Shown here: positions 55,980 to 64,000 of the stretch, piece by piece | Layout: every line of letters begins with the position of its first letter | Numbering within the stretch: the stretch's first letter is position 1 | Source of the DNA: Pseudothauera rhizosphaerae | GTDB taxonomy: Bacteria > Pseudomonadota > Gammaproteobacteria > Burkholderiales > Rhodocyclaceae | Assembly: GCF_004801305.1 (NCBI RefSeq) | Contig: NZ_SSOD01000005.1 | Span: forward strand, 247,586-311,585 | Length of the DNA: 64,000 nt | Reading direction: 5' to 3' | Position numbers and translations under genes: made by a program | Notes under the pieces: model-generated | What the model saw: only the letters and a program-made list of their open reading frames with translations | Databases searched by the model: none | Told to the model about the DNA's origin: nothing

Positions 55980-56965
55980 ACGCCCGGACCCTCGCCGTCG
56001 AGCGCGCGCCCCTGCTCGCCGTGGAAAACCTGGTCAAGCACTACCCCACCCGCCGCGGCTGGCGCGCCGGCCCGCCGGTCAAGGCGGCGGACGGCATCTC
56101 CTTCGATCTGGAAGAGGGCGAGACCCTGGGCCTGGTGGGCGAATCCGGCTGCGGCAAGTCCACCGCCGCCAAGACCCTGCTGCGCCTGATCGAACCCACC
56201 GCCGGCCGCATCATGCTGGAAGGCACGGACCTCGCCCGCCTGCCGGCCCACCGTTTCCGCCGCTACCGGCGCGAGATGCAGATGGTGTTCCAGGACCCCT
56301 ACGCCTCGCTCAACCCGCGCATGCGCGCCGGGGACATCGTCGCCGAACCCCTGCGCAACTTCGGCTGGGACAACAGCGACGGCCCGGCCCGCGTCGCCGA
56401 CCTCTTCGGCCGCGTGGGCCTGCCGGCGGACGCCATGCGCAAGTACCCCCACGAGTTTTCCGGCGGTCAGCGCCAGCGCCTGGGCATCGCCCGTGCGCTC
56501 GCCCTGCGGCCCAAGCTTATCGTCTGCGACGAGCCGGTGTCGGCGCTGGACGTCTCCATCCAGGCCCAGGTCATCAACCTGCTGGAAGACCTGCAGGACG
56601 AGCTGAAGCTCTCCTACCTCTTCGTTGCCCACGACCTCGCCGTGGTGCGCCACATCAGCCACCGGGTGGCGGTCATGTACCTGGGCCGCATCGTCGAGAT
56701 CGGCCCGGTGGAGGACATCTACGCCCGCCCGCGCCACCCTTACACCCGCGCACTGCTGTCCGCGGTGCCCAAGGTCGGCGGACGCGGCAAGGGCGAGCGC
56801 ATGCTGCTGAAGGGCGACCTGCCCAGCCCGGCCAATCCGCCCTCCGGCTGCGCCTTCCGCACCCGCTGCCCCTTCGCCCGCGCCGAATGCGCCGAGCGCG
56901 CCCCGCAGCTTTCCGGCGACGGCGCCCACCGGGTCGCCTGCCACTTTGCTGACCAGATCGCCTGA
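55976..56965 (+). CDS. peptide-type ABC transporter ATP-binding protein (DppF-like)
   Basis: A 329-residue second ATPase with Walker A GESGCGKS, signature FSGGQRQR, Walker B LIVCDEPVSALD and the cysteine-containing C-terminal extension (CAFRTRCPFARAEC). It pairs with the DppD-like subunit. Confidence 0.93.
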   Translation: MNARTLAVERAPLLAVENLVKHYPTRRGWRAGPPVKAADGISFDLEEGETLGLVGESGCGKSTAAKTLLRLIEPTAGRIMLEGTDLARLPAHRFRRYRREMQMVFQDPYASLNPRMRAGDIVAEPLRNFGWDNSDGPARVADLFGRVGLPADAMRKYPHEFSGGQRQRLGIARALALRPKLIVCDEPVSALDVSIQAQVINLLEDLQDELKLSYLFVAHDLAVVRHISHRVAVMYLGRIVEIGPVEDIYARPRHPYTRALLSAVPKVGGRGKGERMLLKGDLPSPANPPSGCAFRTRCPFARAECAERAPQLSGDGAHRVACHFADQIA

Positions 56966-56995
56966 GCACCACCGACACCCAGCCCCGGAGATTTC

Positions 56996-58222
56996 ATGAC
57001 CGCCCTGCCCGACACCTTCGCCTCCCTGCCGCTGGCCCGCTGCGCCGGCCGTCCGGCGACGGGTGCCTATCCCGACCGCCTCAAGCCCGTCCTCAGCCTC
57101 GCCGCCCACGCCGAGGCCATGACCGAGATCGCCGACTGGCCCGGCTATGCGCCCACGCCCCTGGTGGCCCTGTCCGGCCTCGCCCGTGCCGCGGGCCTGG
57201 GCGCCATCCACTACAAGCACGAGGCCGGCCGCTTCGGCCTGGGCAGCTTCAAGGCCCTGGGCGGCGCCTACGCCGTGCTGCGCCTGCTGAAGAAGGAAAT
57301 CCTGCGCCGCACCGGCCAGCAGGCCACCAGCCGCGACCTGCTGGCGGGCCGCTTCCGCGACGTGGCGGCCGACATCACCGTCACCTGCGCCACGGACGGC
57401 AACCACGGCCGCTCCGTGGCCTGGGGCGCCCAGGTGTTCGGCTGCCGCTGCGTGATCTACATCCACGCCACCGTCTCCGAAGGCCGCCGCGCCGCCATCG
57501 CCCGCTACGGCGCCGAGGTGGTGCGCACCGCCGGCAACTACGACGATGCGGTGCGGGCGGCGGACGCCGCGGCGAAGGAACACGGCCGCTTCGTGGTCTC
57601 CGACACCTCCTACCCCGGCTACACCGACGTGCCCCGGGACGTGATGCAGGGCTACTCGGTGATGGTGGAGGAAGCCCTGCGCCAGTGGCCGGAAGCCGCG
57701 CCTCCCACCCACGTCTTCGTGCAGGGCGGCGTGGGCGGGCTGGCCGCCGCGGTGTGCGCGCAGATGTGGGAACGCCTGGGCGACGGACGCGGGCGCTTCG
57801 TCGTCGTCGAACCGGACAAGGCCGCCTGCCTGTACGAATCCGCCCGCGCCGGCCGGCCGGTCGCCGTGCATGGCGACCTCGACACGCTGATGGCGGGCCT
57901 GGCCTGCGGCGAAGTGTCCCTGATCGCCTGGGATGTGCTGGAAGCCGGTGCCGCCGACTTCCTCACTGTGCCCGACGAAGCCGCGGTGGCCTGCATGCGC
58001 CTGCTGGCCGATGCGCCCTGCGGCGACACGCCCATCGCCGCCGGCGAATCCGCCGTTGCGGGCCTCGCCGGCCTGCTGATGGCCGCGAGCCGCCCGGACG
58101 TGGCCGCCGCGCTGGGCCTGGGGCCGGACTGCCGCGTGCTGCTCTTCGGCAGCGAAGGCGCCACCGACCCGGCGCTCTACGAGCAGTTGGTAGGGCGCGC
58201 AGCTGAAGGGGTGGAAAGATGA
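56996..58222 (+). CDS. dpaL: diaminopropionate ammonia-lyase
   Basis: A 408-residue PLP enzyme that converts 2,3-diaminopropionate (both enantiomers in the E. coli enzyme) to pyruvate and two ammonia. The PLP lysine is Lys86 in RFGLGSFKALGG. CATDGNHGRSVAWGAQ and the phosphate-binding QGGVGGLAAAV follow. The length fits the YgeX family. It starts 30 bases after the transporter genes, so its substrate is likely imported or released by the neighbouring hydrolases. Confidence 0.9.
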   Translation: MTALPDTFASLPLARCAGRPATGAYPDRLKPVLSLAAHAEAMTEIADWPGYAPTPLVALSGLARAAGLGAIHYKHEAGRFGLGSFKALGGAYAVLRLLKKEILRRTGQQATSRDLLAGRFRDVAADITVTCATDGNHGRSVAWGAQVFGCRCVIYIHATVSEGRRAAIARYGAEVVRTAGNYDDAVRAADAAAKEHGRFVVSDTSYPGYTDVPRDVMQGYSVMVEEALRQWPEAAPPTHVFVQGGVGGLAAAVCAQMWERLGDGRGRFVVVEPDKAACLYESARAGRPVAVHGDLDTLMAGLACGEVSLIAWDVLEAGAADFLTVPDEAAVACMRLLADAPCGDTPIAAGESAVAGLAGLLMAASRPDVAAALGLGPDCRVLLFGSEGATDPALYEQLVGRAAEGVER

Positions 58223-58290
58223 GCGGTATGCGACGGACGTGCCGCCCTGTACGCCACCGACCGCGGATGGAGTCTTTGCCTGGGCGTGCC

Positions 58291-58399
58291 AAACCCATCC
58301 CCCTCCCGGCCTCCCCCTTGAAGGGGGAGGAGATGTCCGTCCGGCTGGCACCGATGACTCCCTCCCCTTCAAGGGGAGGGTTAGGGTGGGGATGGGTTT
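58291..58399. repeat. CCCCTT/AAGGGG dispersed palindromic element, copy 3
   Basis: A third copy of the element, framed by AAACCCATCCCC and GGGGATGGGTTT with inner CTCCCCCTTGAAGGGGGAG and CTCCCCTTCAAGGGGAG palindromes. It lies between dpaL and the carbamoylase-like gene within the apparent operon. Confidence 0.75.
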
Positions 58400-58436
58400 C
58401 GTCCCCCCTGGTCCAGCACATTCGCAGGAGCACCTC

Positions 58437-59699
58437 GTGAGTCTCCTCAACCTGCAGATCGACCCCGACCGCCTGCACCGCCGCATCGCCGCCCTTGCCG
58501 AAGTGGGCGCCATCGAAGGCGGCGGCTGTGCCCGCCTGGCGCTCACCGACGCCGACCGCGCCGGCCGCGACCTCGTGTGCGGCTGGATGCGCGAACTGGG
58601 CCTGGCCGTCACCGTGGACGCCATCGGCAACGTGGTCGGCGTGCGCGCCGGCCGTGTCGACGGCCCGCCGGTGATGACCGGCTCCCACATCGACACCGTG
58701 CGCACCGGCGGCCGCTACGACGGCAACTACGGCGTGCTCGCCGGGCTGGAAGTGGTCGCCGCGCTGAACGACGCCGGCGTCACCACCGAACACCCGCTGG
58801 CGGTGGCCTTCTTCACCAACGAGGAAGGCGCCCGCTTCGCCCCGGACATGATGGGCAGCCTGGTCTACACCGGGGTGCTGGCGCTGGACGAGGCGCTGGC
58901 CGTGCAGGGCATAGACGGCGCCACCGTGGGCGGGGAACTCGCCCGCATCGGCTACGCCGGCCCCGCGCCCGTGCCCGGTGCAGTGCCCCGCGCCTTCGTC
59001 GAACTGCACGTGGAGCAGGGCCCGGTGCTGGACCGGGAAGGCACGGAGATCGGCGTCGTCGAATCGGTGCAGGGCATCTCCTGGACGGAGATCGACATCC
59101 GCGGCACCTCCAACCACGCCGGCACCACGCCCATGAGCCTGCGCCGGGACGCGGGCTGGGCGGCGGGTTCCATCATCGCCTTCGTGCGCGAACTGGCGCA
59201 GGAACTGGGCGGCGACCAGGTCGCCACCGTGGGCCGCATCGAGTTCTTCCCCAACCTGGTGAACGTCGTGCCCAACCGGGCCGTGCTCACCGTGGACCTG
59301 CGCAACACGGACGAAGCCCGCCTGCGGCTCGCCGAAGCGCGCCTCGCCGCCCATCTGGACGCGCTGCGCGACGCGGAGAAGGTGGACATCGCCACCCGCA
59401 AGCTCGCTCGCTTCGCCCCCGTGCCCTTCGCCCCGGAAATGACCGCCCGCATCGAGCGCCATGCCCGCGCCCAGGGCCTTTCCACCCGCCGCATGCCCAG
59501 CGGCGCCGGCCACGACGCCCAGATGCTCGCCGCCGTGTGCCCCACGGCGATGATCTTCGTACCCAGCGTGGATGGCATCAGCCACAACGTGCGCGAATAC
59601 ACCCGACCCCACCACATCGAAGCCGGCGCCCGCGTGCTGCTCGCCGTCCTGGGCGAGCTGGCCGGGGCCACCGAACCGGCAGGAGAACGCAAGCCATGA
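58437..59699 (+). CDS. Zn-dependent amidase, hydantoinase/carbamoylase family
   Basis: A 420-residue M20-type amidohydrolase related to N-carbamoyl-L-amino-acid hydrolase and allantoate amidohydrolase. The metal ligands lie in GSHIDTV, YDGNYGVLAG, TNEEGARF and ELHVEQGPVL. GTSNHAGTTPM forms the dimer/lid segment, and GAGHDAQ holds the late histidine. The start is a GTG at 58437 behind GCAGGAG, just after a repeat element. It removes a carbamoyl or ureido group, giving ammonia, CO2 and the free amine. Confidence 0.88.
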   Translation: MSLLNLQIDPDRLHRRIAALAEVGAIEGGGCARLALTDADRAGRDLVCGWMRELGLAVTVDAIGNVVGVRAGRVDGPPVMTGSHIDTVRTGGRYDGNYGVLAGLEVVAALNDAGVTTEHPLAVAFFTNEEGARFAPDMMGSLVYTGVLALDEALAVQGIDGATVGGELARIGYAGPAPVPGAVPRAFVELHVEQGPVLDREGTEIGVVESVQGISWTEIDIRGTSNHAGTTPMSLRRDAGWAAGSIIAFVRELAQELGGDQVATVGRIEFFPNLVNVVPNRAVLTVDLRNTDEARLRLAEARLAAHLDALRDAEKVDIATRKLARFAPVPFAPEMTARIERHARAQGLSTRRMPSGAGHDAQMLAAVCPTAMIFVPSVDGISHNVREYTRPHHIEAGARVLLAVLGELAGATEPAGERKP

Positions 59700-60640
59700 C
59701 CCGCAAGCTCATCGTGGGCGCCGCCCAGCTCGGCCCCATCGCCCGCAACGAATCGCGCCCCCGGGTGGTCGCCCGCCTGATCCAGCTGATGCGCGAAGCC
59801 AAGGCCCGCGGCTGCGACGTGGTGGCCTACCCGGAACTCGCCCTCACCACCTTCTTCCCGCGCTGGTACACCGAGGACCAGGCCGAGATCGACGCCTGGT
59901 TCGAGCGCGAGATGCCCGGCCCGGAAACCAGGCCCCTGTTCGACGAGGCGAAGAAGCTCGGCATCGGCTTCTACCTGGGCTACGCGGAACTCGCCCGGGA
60001 AGCCGACGGCCTGCACCGTTACAACACCGCCATCCTGGTGGACAAGAGCGGTGCCATCGTCGGCAAGTACCGCAAGGTGCACCTGCCCGGCCACCGCCAG
60101 CACGAACCCTGGCGCGCCTTCCAGCACCTGGAGAAGCGCTACTTCGAACGGGGCGACCTGGGCTTCGGCGCCTGGCGCACCCTCGGCGGCATCATGGGCA
60201 TGGCCCTGTGCAACGACCGCCGCTGGCCCGAAACCTACCGCGTGCTCGGCCTGCAGGGCGTGGAGATGGCCTTCATCGGCTACAACACCCCCATCCACTA
60301 CCCCCCCGTGCCGGAACACGACCACCTGCAGGGCTTCCACAACCACCTCGTGCTGCAGGCCGGCGCCTACCAGAACGGCATGTGGATCACCGGCATCGCC
60401 AAGGCCGGCAAGGAGGAGGGCTGCGACCTGCTCGGCCAGAGCTGCATCATCGCCCCCACCGGCGAGATCGTCGCCATGTGCTCCACCGTGGAAGACGAAC
60501 TGGTCACCGCCGTGTGCGACCTCGACCGCTGCCGCGAACTCAAGGACAATGTTTTCAACTTCGGCCTGCACCGGGAGCCCGAGACCTACCGGCTCATCGT
60601 GGAGACCAAAGGCCCCGTCGAACCCGCACCGGCCCCGTAG
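59696..60640 (+). CDS. N-carbamoyl-D-amino-acid amidohydrolase (nitrilase superfamily)
   Basis: A 314-residue enzyme with the nitrilase-type catalytic triad Glu47 (YPELALTTFFPRW), Lys127 (KYRKVHLPG) and Cys172 (LCNDRRWPE). These residue numbers coincide with those I recall for Agrobacterium D-carbamoylase. It hydrolyses N-carbamoyl-D-amino acids to D-amino acid, CO2 and ammonia. It overlaps the carbamoylase-family gene by four bases, so one operon handles carbamoyl amino acids of both hands. Confidence 0.9.
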   Translation: MTRKLIVGAAQLGPIARNESRPRVVARLIQLMREAKARGCDVVAYPELALTTFFPRWYTEDQAEIDAWFEREMPGPETRPLFDEAKKLGIGFYLGYAELAREADGLHRYNTAILVDKSGAIVGKYRKVHLPGHRQHEPWRAFQHLEKRYFERGDLGFGAWRTLGGIMGMALCNDRRWPETYRVLGLQGVEMAFIGYNTPIHYPPVPEHDHLQGFHNHLVLQAGAYQNGMWITGIAKAGKEEGCDLLGQSCIIAPTGEIVAMCSTVEDELVTAVCDLDRCRELKDNVFNFGLHREPETYRLIVETKGPVEPAPAP

Positions 60641-60729
60641 CCCGGATCAGGCCATGGGCCGGAATCCGGGAGCGGCGTTCGGAGCCTGCACCGCCAACCC
60701 CGGATTCCGCTCCGCTCCATCCGGGCTAC
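60637..60729. repeat. inverted repeat GTAGCCCGGAT / ATCCGGGCTAC
   Basis: The arms at 60637-60647 and 60719-60729 are exact 11-base complements, with further partial pairing inside. The left arm contains the TAG stop of the D-carbamoylase gene. It is a dispersed-repeat type common in GC-rich proteobacteria and may end or protect the operon transcript. Confidence 0.7.
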
Positions 60730-60773
60730 GCCTCCCGCCCACCGGTTGTTTGCGCCATTAGACGCCACCCCGC

Positions 60774-61634
60774 ATGACCCCCAAGCCCGCCAAACGCTTC
60801 CGCCCCATCGACGAGCGCATCGAAGCCCTCACCGAACCCCTGCCCGACTCGGAGCGCAAGCTGGCGGAACTCCTCGCCGCCCAGCCCGCCCTGCTCGCCA
60901 CCCACTCCGCCACGGAACTGGCCCAGATCGCCGCCAGCTCCAAGGCCGCCGTCACCCGCTTCATCCAGCGCCTGGGCTACGAAAGCTTCGCCGCCGCCCG
61001 CCGCGAAGCCCGTGAAGCCCAGCGCTGGGGCGCCCCCGCGTTCCAGGCCGCCCCCGACCTGCCCGCCGCCACCGAGGAAGCCTTCGGCGAACACCTGCGC
61101 CGCGACCTGCAGAACCTGGCCCTGACCTTCGAGCGCCTCGCCGCCGGCGTCGTCGAACCCGCCGTCGCCACCCTGGCCCGCGCCCGCCGCATCGGCGTCG
61201 TCGGCTACCGCAACAGCCACGCCCTGGCCCAGTACTTCGCCCGCCAGCTCGTGCTGCTCAAGGACCAGGTCGTCCTGCTCCCCCAGCCCGGCCAGACCGT
61301 CGGCGAAGACCTCGCCGGCTTCGGCCCGGACGACATGCTCGTCATCCTCGCCTTCCGCCGCCGCGTCCCCATCGTCGCGGAAATCGCCCGCCACGCGAGA
61401 AAGGCCGGCATCCCCGTCCTGGTCCTCAACGACGCCGCCACCCCACCCAAGGAAGTTGACGCCACCTGGCGCATCGCCTGCGAAACGCGAGGGTCGGCGC
61501 AGTTCGATTCCTATGCCGCGGCGATGAGCGTGCTGAACCTGCTGGTGTCGGCGCTGGCGAGATTGCCGGAGATACAGGCGGGGAACCGGCTACGGGAGGC
61601 CGAGCGGCTGCACGAGGTGTTCGAGGAGTTGTAG
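60774..61634 (+). CDS. RpiR/MurR-family transcriptional regulator
   Basis: A 286-residue regulator with an N-terminal RpiR helix-turn-helix (about 12-85; HSATELAQIAASSKAAVTRF, then QRLGYESFAAARRE). The C-terminal SIS domain (about 125-265; ARRIGVVGYRNSHALAQYFA, then FGPDDMLVILAFRRR) is known to bind phosphosugars or other small effectors. It probably controls the transporter-carbamoylase operon it follows. Confidence 0.88.
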   Translation: MTPKPAKRFRPIDERIEALTEPLPDSERKLAELLAAQPALLATHSATELAQIAASSKAAVTRFIQRLGYESFAAARREAREAQRWGAPAFQAAPDLPAATEEAFGEHLRRDLQNLALTFERLAAGVVEPAVATLARARRIGVVGYRNSHALAQYFARQLVLLKDQVVLLPQPGQTVGEDLAGFGPDDMLVILAFRRRVPIVAEIARHARKAGIPVLVLNDAATPPKEVDATWRIACETRGSAQFDSYAAAMSVLNLLVSALARLPEIQAGNRLREAERLHEVFEEL

Positions 61635-61764
61635 GGCGGTGCCGGACAAGCCGATGCAGGACTGCGCGAACGCAACACCGTTCGCCCTGAGCCTGTCGAA
61701 GGGCGATTGCTCCAACCGGGTTTCGACGGATTTTCGGCGCCTTCCTTGCCCGAGCGAAATCGAG

Positions 61765-61782
61765 GTGCTACTTTGGTAGCAC
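61765..61782. promoter_or_regulatory. palindromic operator before the toxin-antitoxin genes
   Basis: GTGCTAC (61765-61771) and GTAGCAC (61776-61782) form a perfect 7-bp inverted repeat with a 4-base centre, 23 bases before the antitoxin ATG. It is the expected site for antitoxin autoregulation. Confidence 0.6.
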
Positions 61783-61805
61783 TTCCCCAAGCCCGGATTC
61801 GGCAA

Positions 61806-62090
61806 ATGTCCACGACGTCGCTGAAACTATCCGATGAGCTCAAACAAAGAGCCATCGCCGCCGCCATGAAGCAAGGCGTCTCGCCCCATGCCTTCATGGT
61901 CCAAGCCATCGAACAGGCCGCCACCGCGGCGGAACAACGGGCAAGCTTCCTGGCTGCCGCCCTCGCGGCACGCGAGGACGCGCTGGCTTCGGGCGAAGGA
62001 TACGAAGCCCACGAAGTGCATGCCTTCCTGAAGAAGCGCATCACCGACCGCAAGGCGGAGAGGCCGAAGGCGAAATCTTGGCGCGGCTGA
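61806..62090 (+). CDS. antitoxin of a ParE/RelE-type module
   Basis: A 94-residue protein. The N-terminal STTSLKLSDELKQRAIAAA fits a ribbon-helix-helix DNA-binding domain. An alpha-helical tail (FLAAALAAREDALASGEGYE, then AFLKKRITDRKAER) should wrap the toxin. It overlaps the toxin gene by 13 bases and has a palindromic operator upstream. Confidence 0.78.
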   Translation: MSTTSLKLSDELKQRAIAAAMKQGVSPHAFMVQAIEQAATAAEQRASFLAAALAAREDALASGEGYEAHEVHAFLKKRITDRKAERPKAKSWRG

Positions 62091-62386
62091 TCTATGCCGC
62101 CCAAGCGCTGGCGGATCTGGAAAGACTCACAGATTTCCTCGTCGACACGGAACCCGCTGCAGCGCTCGGAACGGTCGAACTGATCGAGGAGGCCGTCGCT
62201 ATCCTGCAGAACCATCCGTTGATTGGGCGCCCCGCCGAACATGGCCTGCGGGAACTGGTGATTTCCCGCGGCCGGACGGGCTATGTGGCGCTTTATGCGT
62301 TTGAGGAAGCGCAGGACTGCGTGCTGATCCTCGCCATACGGCATCAGCGGGAGGCGGGGTATGGGGCTTCGGGGTATGGTGTCTGA
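62078..62386 (+). CDS. ParE/RelE-family toxin
   Basis: A 102-residue toxin with the family fold: a helical pair (ALADLERLTDFLVDTEP, then TVELIEEAVAILQNHPLIGRP) and a strand set (RELVISRGRTGYVALYAF, then CVLILAIRHQRE). ParE members poison gyrase and RelE members cut mRNA; which applies cannot be told. The start appears to be TTG at 62078 inside the antitoxin gene. Confidence 0.78.
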   Translation: MARLIYAAQALADLERLTDFLVDTEPAAALGTVELIEEAVAILQNHPLIGRPAEHGLRELVISRGRTGYVALYAFEEAQDCVLILAIRHQREAGYGASGYGV

Positions 62387-62401
62387 CCCGAGGACCTGGC
62401 T

Positions 62402-62503
62402 GCAGGGCGCAATAGGCCAAAGCCGTATTGCGCCGAATGGGTTTGCGCCGTGGAGAGACATTCGGCGCAATGCCCTTCGGCTATTGCGCCCTACGTGGGC
62501 TGG
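62402..62503. repeat. GGCGCAAT dispersed repeat, copy 2
   Basis: The second copy of the element at 41043-41146, here with clearer ends: GCAGGGCGCAATAGGCCAAAG and, inverted, CTTCGGCTATTGCGCCCTAC. It lies directly behind the toxin gene. Confidence 0.7.
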
Positions 62504-62509
62504 TCCTCT

Positions 62510-63970
62510 TCAGTTCTTTGCGGCCGGCCTATCCAGTGCCACCGGTTCCTTCATTCGCATCTTCAGCCACCGTCTGATGTGCCATGTACGTCCATTGCTT
62601 TGAAAGTCATGCCAGTCAAAGTACATATAGCCATCCTTCGTATGCAGGCTGGGTGCTCGAATATGACCAATGAAAGGACCAATTTTCTCTGGCTTCCGGA
62701 AGCTTATTCTTGATACCAAATCGCCAGCAATGGTATATCTGGAAACGACCATTTTGCCTGGCTCTTCCAGATGGGTAATGAACCACACATACTCATCGCA
62801 GAGTACTTTCACGCCACTGTCGAATTGTGCAGTGCGAGAGTACGGCACCTGTTTATTGCCAGTTTTGTCGTGCACGAAGCGTTGCCCCTGCATACGATCA
62901 CCTGGATCCGCAGGTCTGAACACCTTCTTGCATTCCCCTTGGCGTTTCTTGTCAGAAACAAGGCTGCTCCACTCATCCCACGCGACTATACGCTCGGGCG
63001 TATATTCAACGGATTCCAGCACTTCCGGCGAGCCCTCAACTGGTAGGGGCAAGACTGCCTGGGGCAGCGGTACTCTCGGAGGGCGACAATCATCTCGACG
63101 CCGTTCGTTGCGATAGCTGTCCTTGTAAACGTAGCTCCACTCCTTATAGCTTCTCGGGATTTCATGCTGGAAGAATCTCTCGGACGAGCGGATTTTCTTT
63201 GCAATCGTTTCGTCTATCTCAGCGGCTGACAAATGTTGTTTGGGGGATTTATCACCAATAATGGAGATATTCATTCTCTTCAGGGAATCCGGAGCTCGGT
63301 CCAAGGGAACAGGGTGCCAGACATTCCTTTGTTTATGGTCATGCCTTAAATATATGAATGGCAGTTCAGTACAGCCATAAATCTGAGCGACCTCCTTTGT
63401 CGGACGGGCCGCCAAGACAATATAGGGTGTTCCGTCTACCACATCCAGCAGGACAGGCTCGACGGATACCTCACCTTGCCAGGTGAGAATCTCCCCATTT
63501 TTCGGATGAGTGAACCGTAGCTGGTGCTTGCGGAGCTTGTTCCTGGAAAGTTGATAGCCACTTCCTGCATCGCCAAAGGAATGGCTGAGTGTGTAGCTGA
63601 CATTCCGCTCTAATTTCAGGGCGCTTCCGTCATGAAGAACAATTTCTTCGCTCCAGTTGTCATCCGGAACCGCTCCCGCCAACTCCAAGTCTTGCGCCAG
63701 AAGACGATCCCTGATGGCCTGCAACGACGCCAATGAAGATTTCATGTACTTTTCGGGCTCGGCACGCAGTTGTCGTATCTCTTGCGGCGATACACGTCGC
63801 CACAGTATGACCGATCCAGTTGGATTCGGTTGGCGTCCAATTCGTCGATCCACCGTTATATTCTCGGCGTTAAGGAATCGCTGATTTATTCCTCCGCCGG
63901 CGCCCCGGCACAGAGATGCGCTTGAGATAATGGAGGCTGTGTTCGAATGACAGGACGTGGGCCGATGCAA
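62510..63970 (-). CDS. hypothetical protein in lower-GC DNA, probably 5'-truncated
   Basis: A frame of up to 486 residues that I do not recognise. The body contains several W/Y-rich strand-like segments (SVEPVLLDVVDGTPYIVLAA, then LPFIYLRHDHKQRNVW, then GYMYFDWHDFQSNGRTWHIR) without catalytic motifs I can name. Its GC content is plainly lower than the rest of the window, a sign of transfer. The apparent start is a TTG at 63970. The first ~28 residues look like non-coding sequence next to a transposase start on the other strand, so the native N-terminus may have been removed by an insertion. The signal or anchor, if any, is lost. Confidence 0.55.
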   Translation of the reverse strand: MHRPTSCHSNTASIISSASLCRGAGGGINQRFLNAENITVDRRIGRQPNPTGSVILWRRVSPQEIRQLRAEPEKYMKSSLASLQAIRDRLLAQDLELAGAVPDDNWSEEIVLHDGSALKLERNVSYTLSHSFGDAGSGYQLSRNKLRKHQLRFTHPKNGEILTWQGEVSVEPVLLDVVDGTPYIVLAARPTKEVAQIYGCTELPFIYLRHDHKQRNVWHPVPLDRAPDSLKRMNISIIGDKSPKQHLSAAEIDETIAKKIRSSERFFQHEIPRSYKEWSYVYKDSYRNERRRDDCRPPRVPLPQAVLPLPVEGSPEVLESVEYTPERIVAWDEWSSLVSDKKRQGECKKVFRPADPGDRMQGQRFVHDKTGNKQVPYSRTAQFDSGVKVLCDEYVWFITHLEEPGKMVVSRYTIAGDLVSRISFRKPEKIGPFIGHIRAPSLHTKDGYMYFDWHDFQSNGRTWHIRRWLKMRMKEPVALDRPAAKN

Positions 63971-64000
63971 TCGAGCTTTTCCGAGTTGGAGTACGCCGCC
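63965..64000 (+). mobile_element. start of a probable IS5-type transposase gene, cut by window edge
   Basis: Twelve codons reading MQSSFSELEYAA run off the right edge. This is the usual beginning of IS5-group transposases (next residues normally KKK-TRRDRF). The insertion sequence's left end must lie between about 63880 and 63960, but I could not define its terminal repeat without the other end. Confidence 0.55.

Noticed and set aside
55868..58705. 945-codon open frame on the minus strand
   Set aside because: Antisense to the ATP-binding protein and dpaL genes and crossing a repeat element; no recognisable domain.

Overview
The window is about 64 kb of GC-rich, gene-dense chromosomal DNA from a nitrogen-fixing betaproteobacterium. 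The best fit is the Rhodocyclales (Azoarcus/Thauera/Azospira-like). This rests on the hpf-ptsN-hprK block next to rpoN, the Rnf1-type rnf operon divergent from nifLA, and the nifB-fdxN-nifO...nifQ-draG order. The taxonomic call is inference from gene content and order, not from a marker search.

Layout. 1-16 kb (mostly minus strand): a partial ovothiol synthase (ovoA), a DUF4399 protein, cca with an NDUFA9-like reductase, a HicA-like small protein, an XRE regulator, a lytic transglycosylase, 5-formyl-THF cyclo-ligase, two diguanylate cyclases (one coupled to a solute-binding protein), ilvA, hprK and ptsN. 16-22.3 kb: hpf, rpoN, lptB, recX, recA, then a pncC/cinA-pgpA-thiL cluster. 22.4-27.9 kb: rnfABCDGEH, reading leftward. 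28.2-31.4 kb: nifLA, reading rightward. The gap between rnfA and nifL holds a sigma-54 promoter for each side and one shared TGT-N10-ACA NifA site. 31.5-35 kb: a PagL-type lipid A deacylase, a chemoreceptor, a PepSY-like protein and a GST. 35.2-41 kb: a second nif operon, nifB-fdxN-nifO-flavodiiron protein-[2Fe-2S] ferredoxin-FeSII/Shethna-like protein-nifQ-draG. It is preceded by two NifA sites and a sigma-54 promoter. 41-48.6 kb: an accessory region with an XRE-type regulator and an acyltransferase/acyl-ACP synthetase, Tat-exported amidohydrolase and LplT-PlsC fusion operon. 48.7-51 kb: a flavin reductase-like protein, a broken cytochrome c gene and a ferric-reductase-type flavocytochrome. 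51.3-61.6 kb: a peptide-type ABC transporter followed by diaminopropionate ammonia-lyase, an L-carbamoylase/allantoate-amidohydrolase-type enzyme, an N-carbamoyl-D-amino-acid hydrolase and an RpiR regulator. 61.8-64 kb: a toxin-antitoxin pair, a lower-GC unknown gene and the first codons of a probable IS5-type transposase.

How it works together. RpoN, encoded in the window, would serve the -24/-12 promoters of rnf, nifLA and nifB. NifA would activate them and NifL would restrain it under oxygen or fixed nitrogen. Rnf would supply low-potential electrons. NifB, NifQ, ferredoxins and NifO would support FeMo-cofactor supply. The flavodiiron protein and the FeSII-like ferredoxin look like an oxygen-protection module built into the nif operon, and DraG reactivates nitrogenase reductase. 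No nifHDK and no draT are in the window.

Repeats. Several dispersed palindromic families sit between genes, some inside apparent operons: a three-copy element of about 100 bp with CCCCTT/AAGGGG arms, a two-copy GGCGCAAT element, and REP-like inverted repeats. No tRNA, rRNA or CRISPR array was seen.
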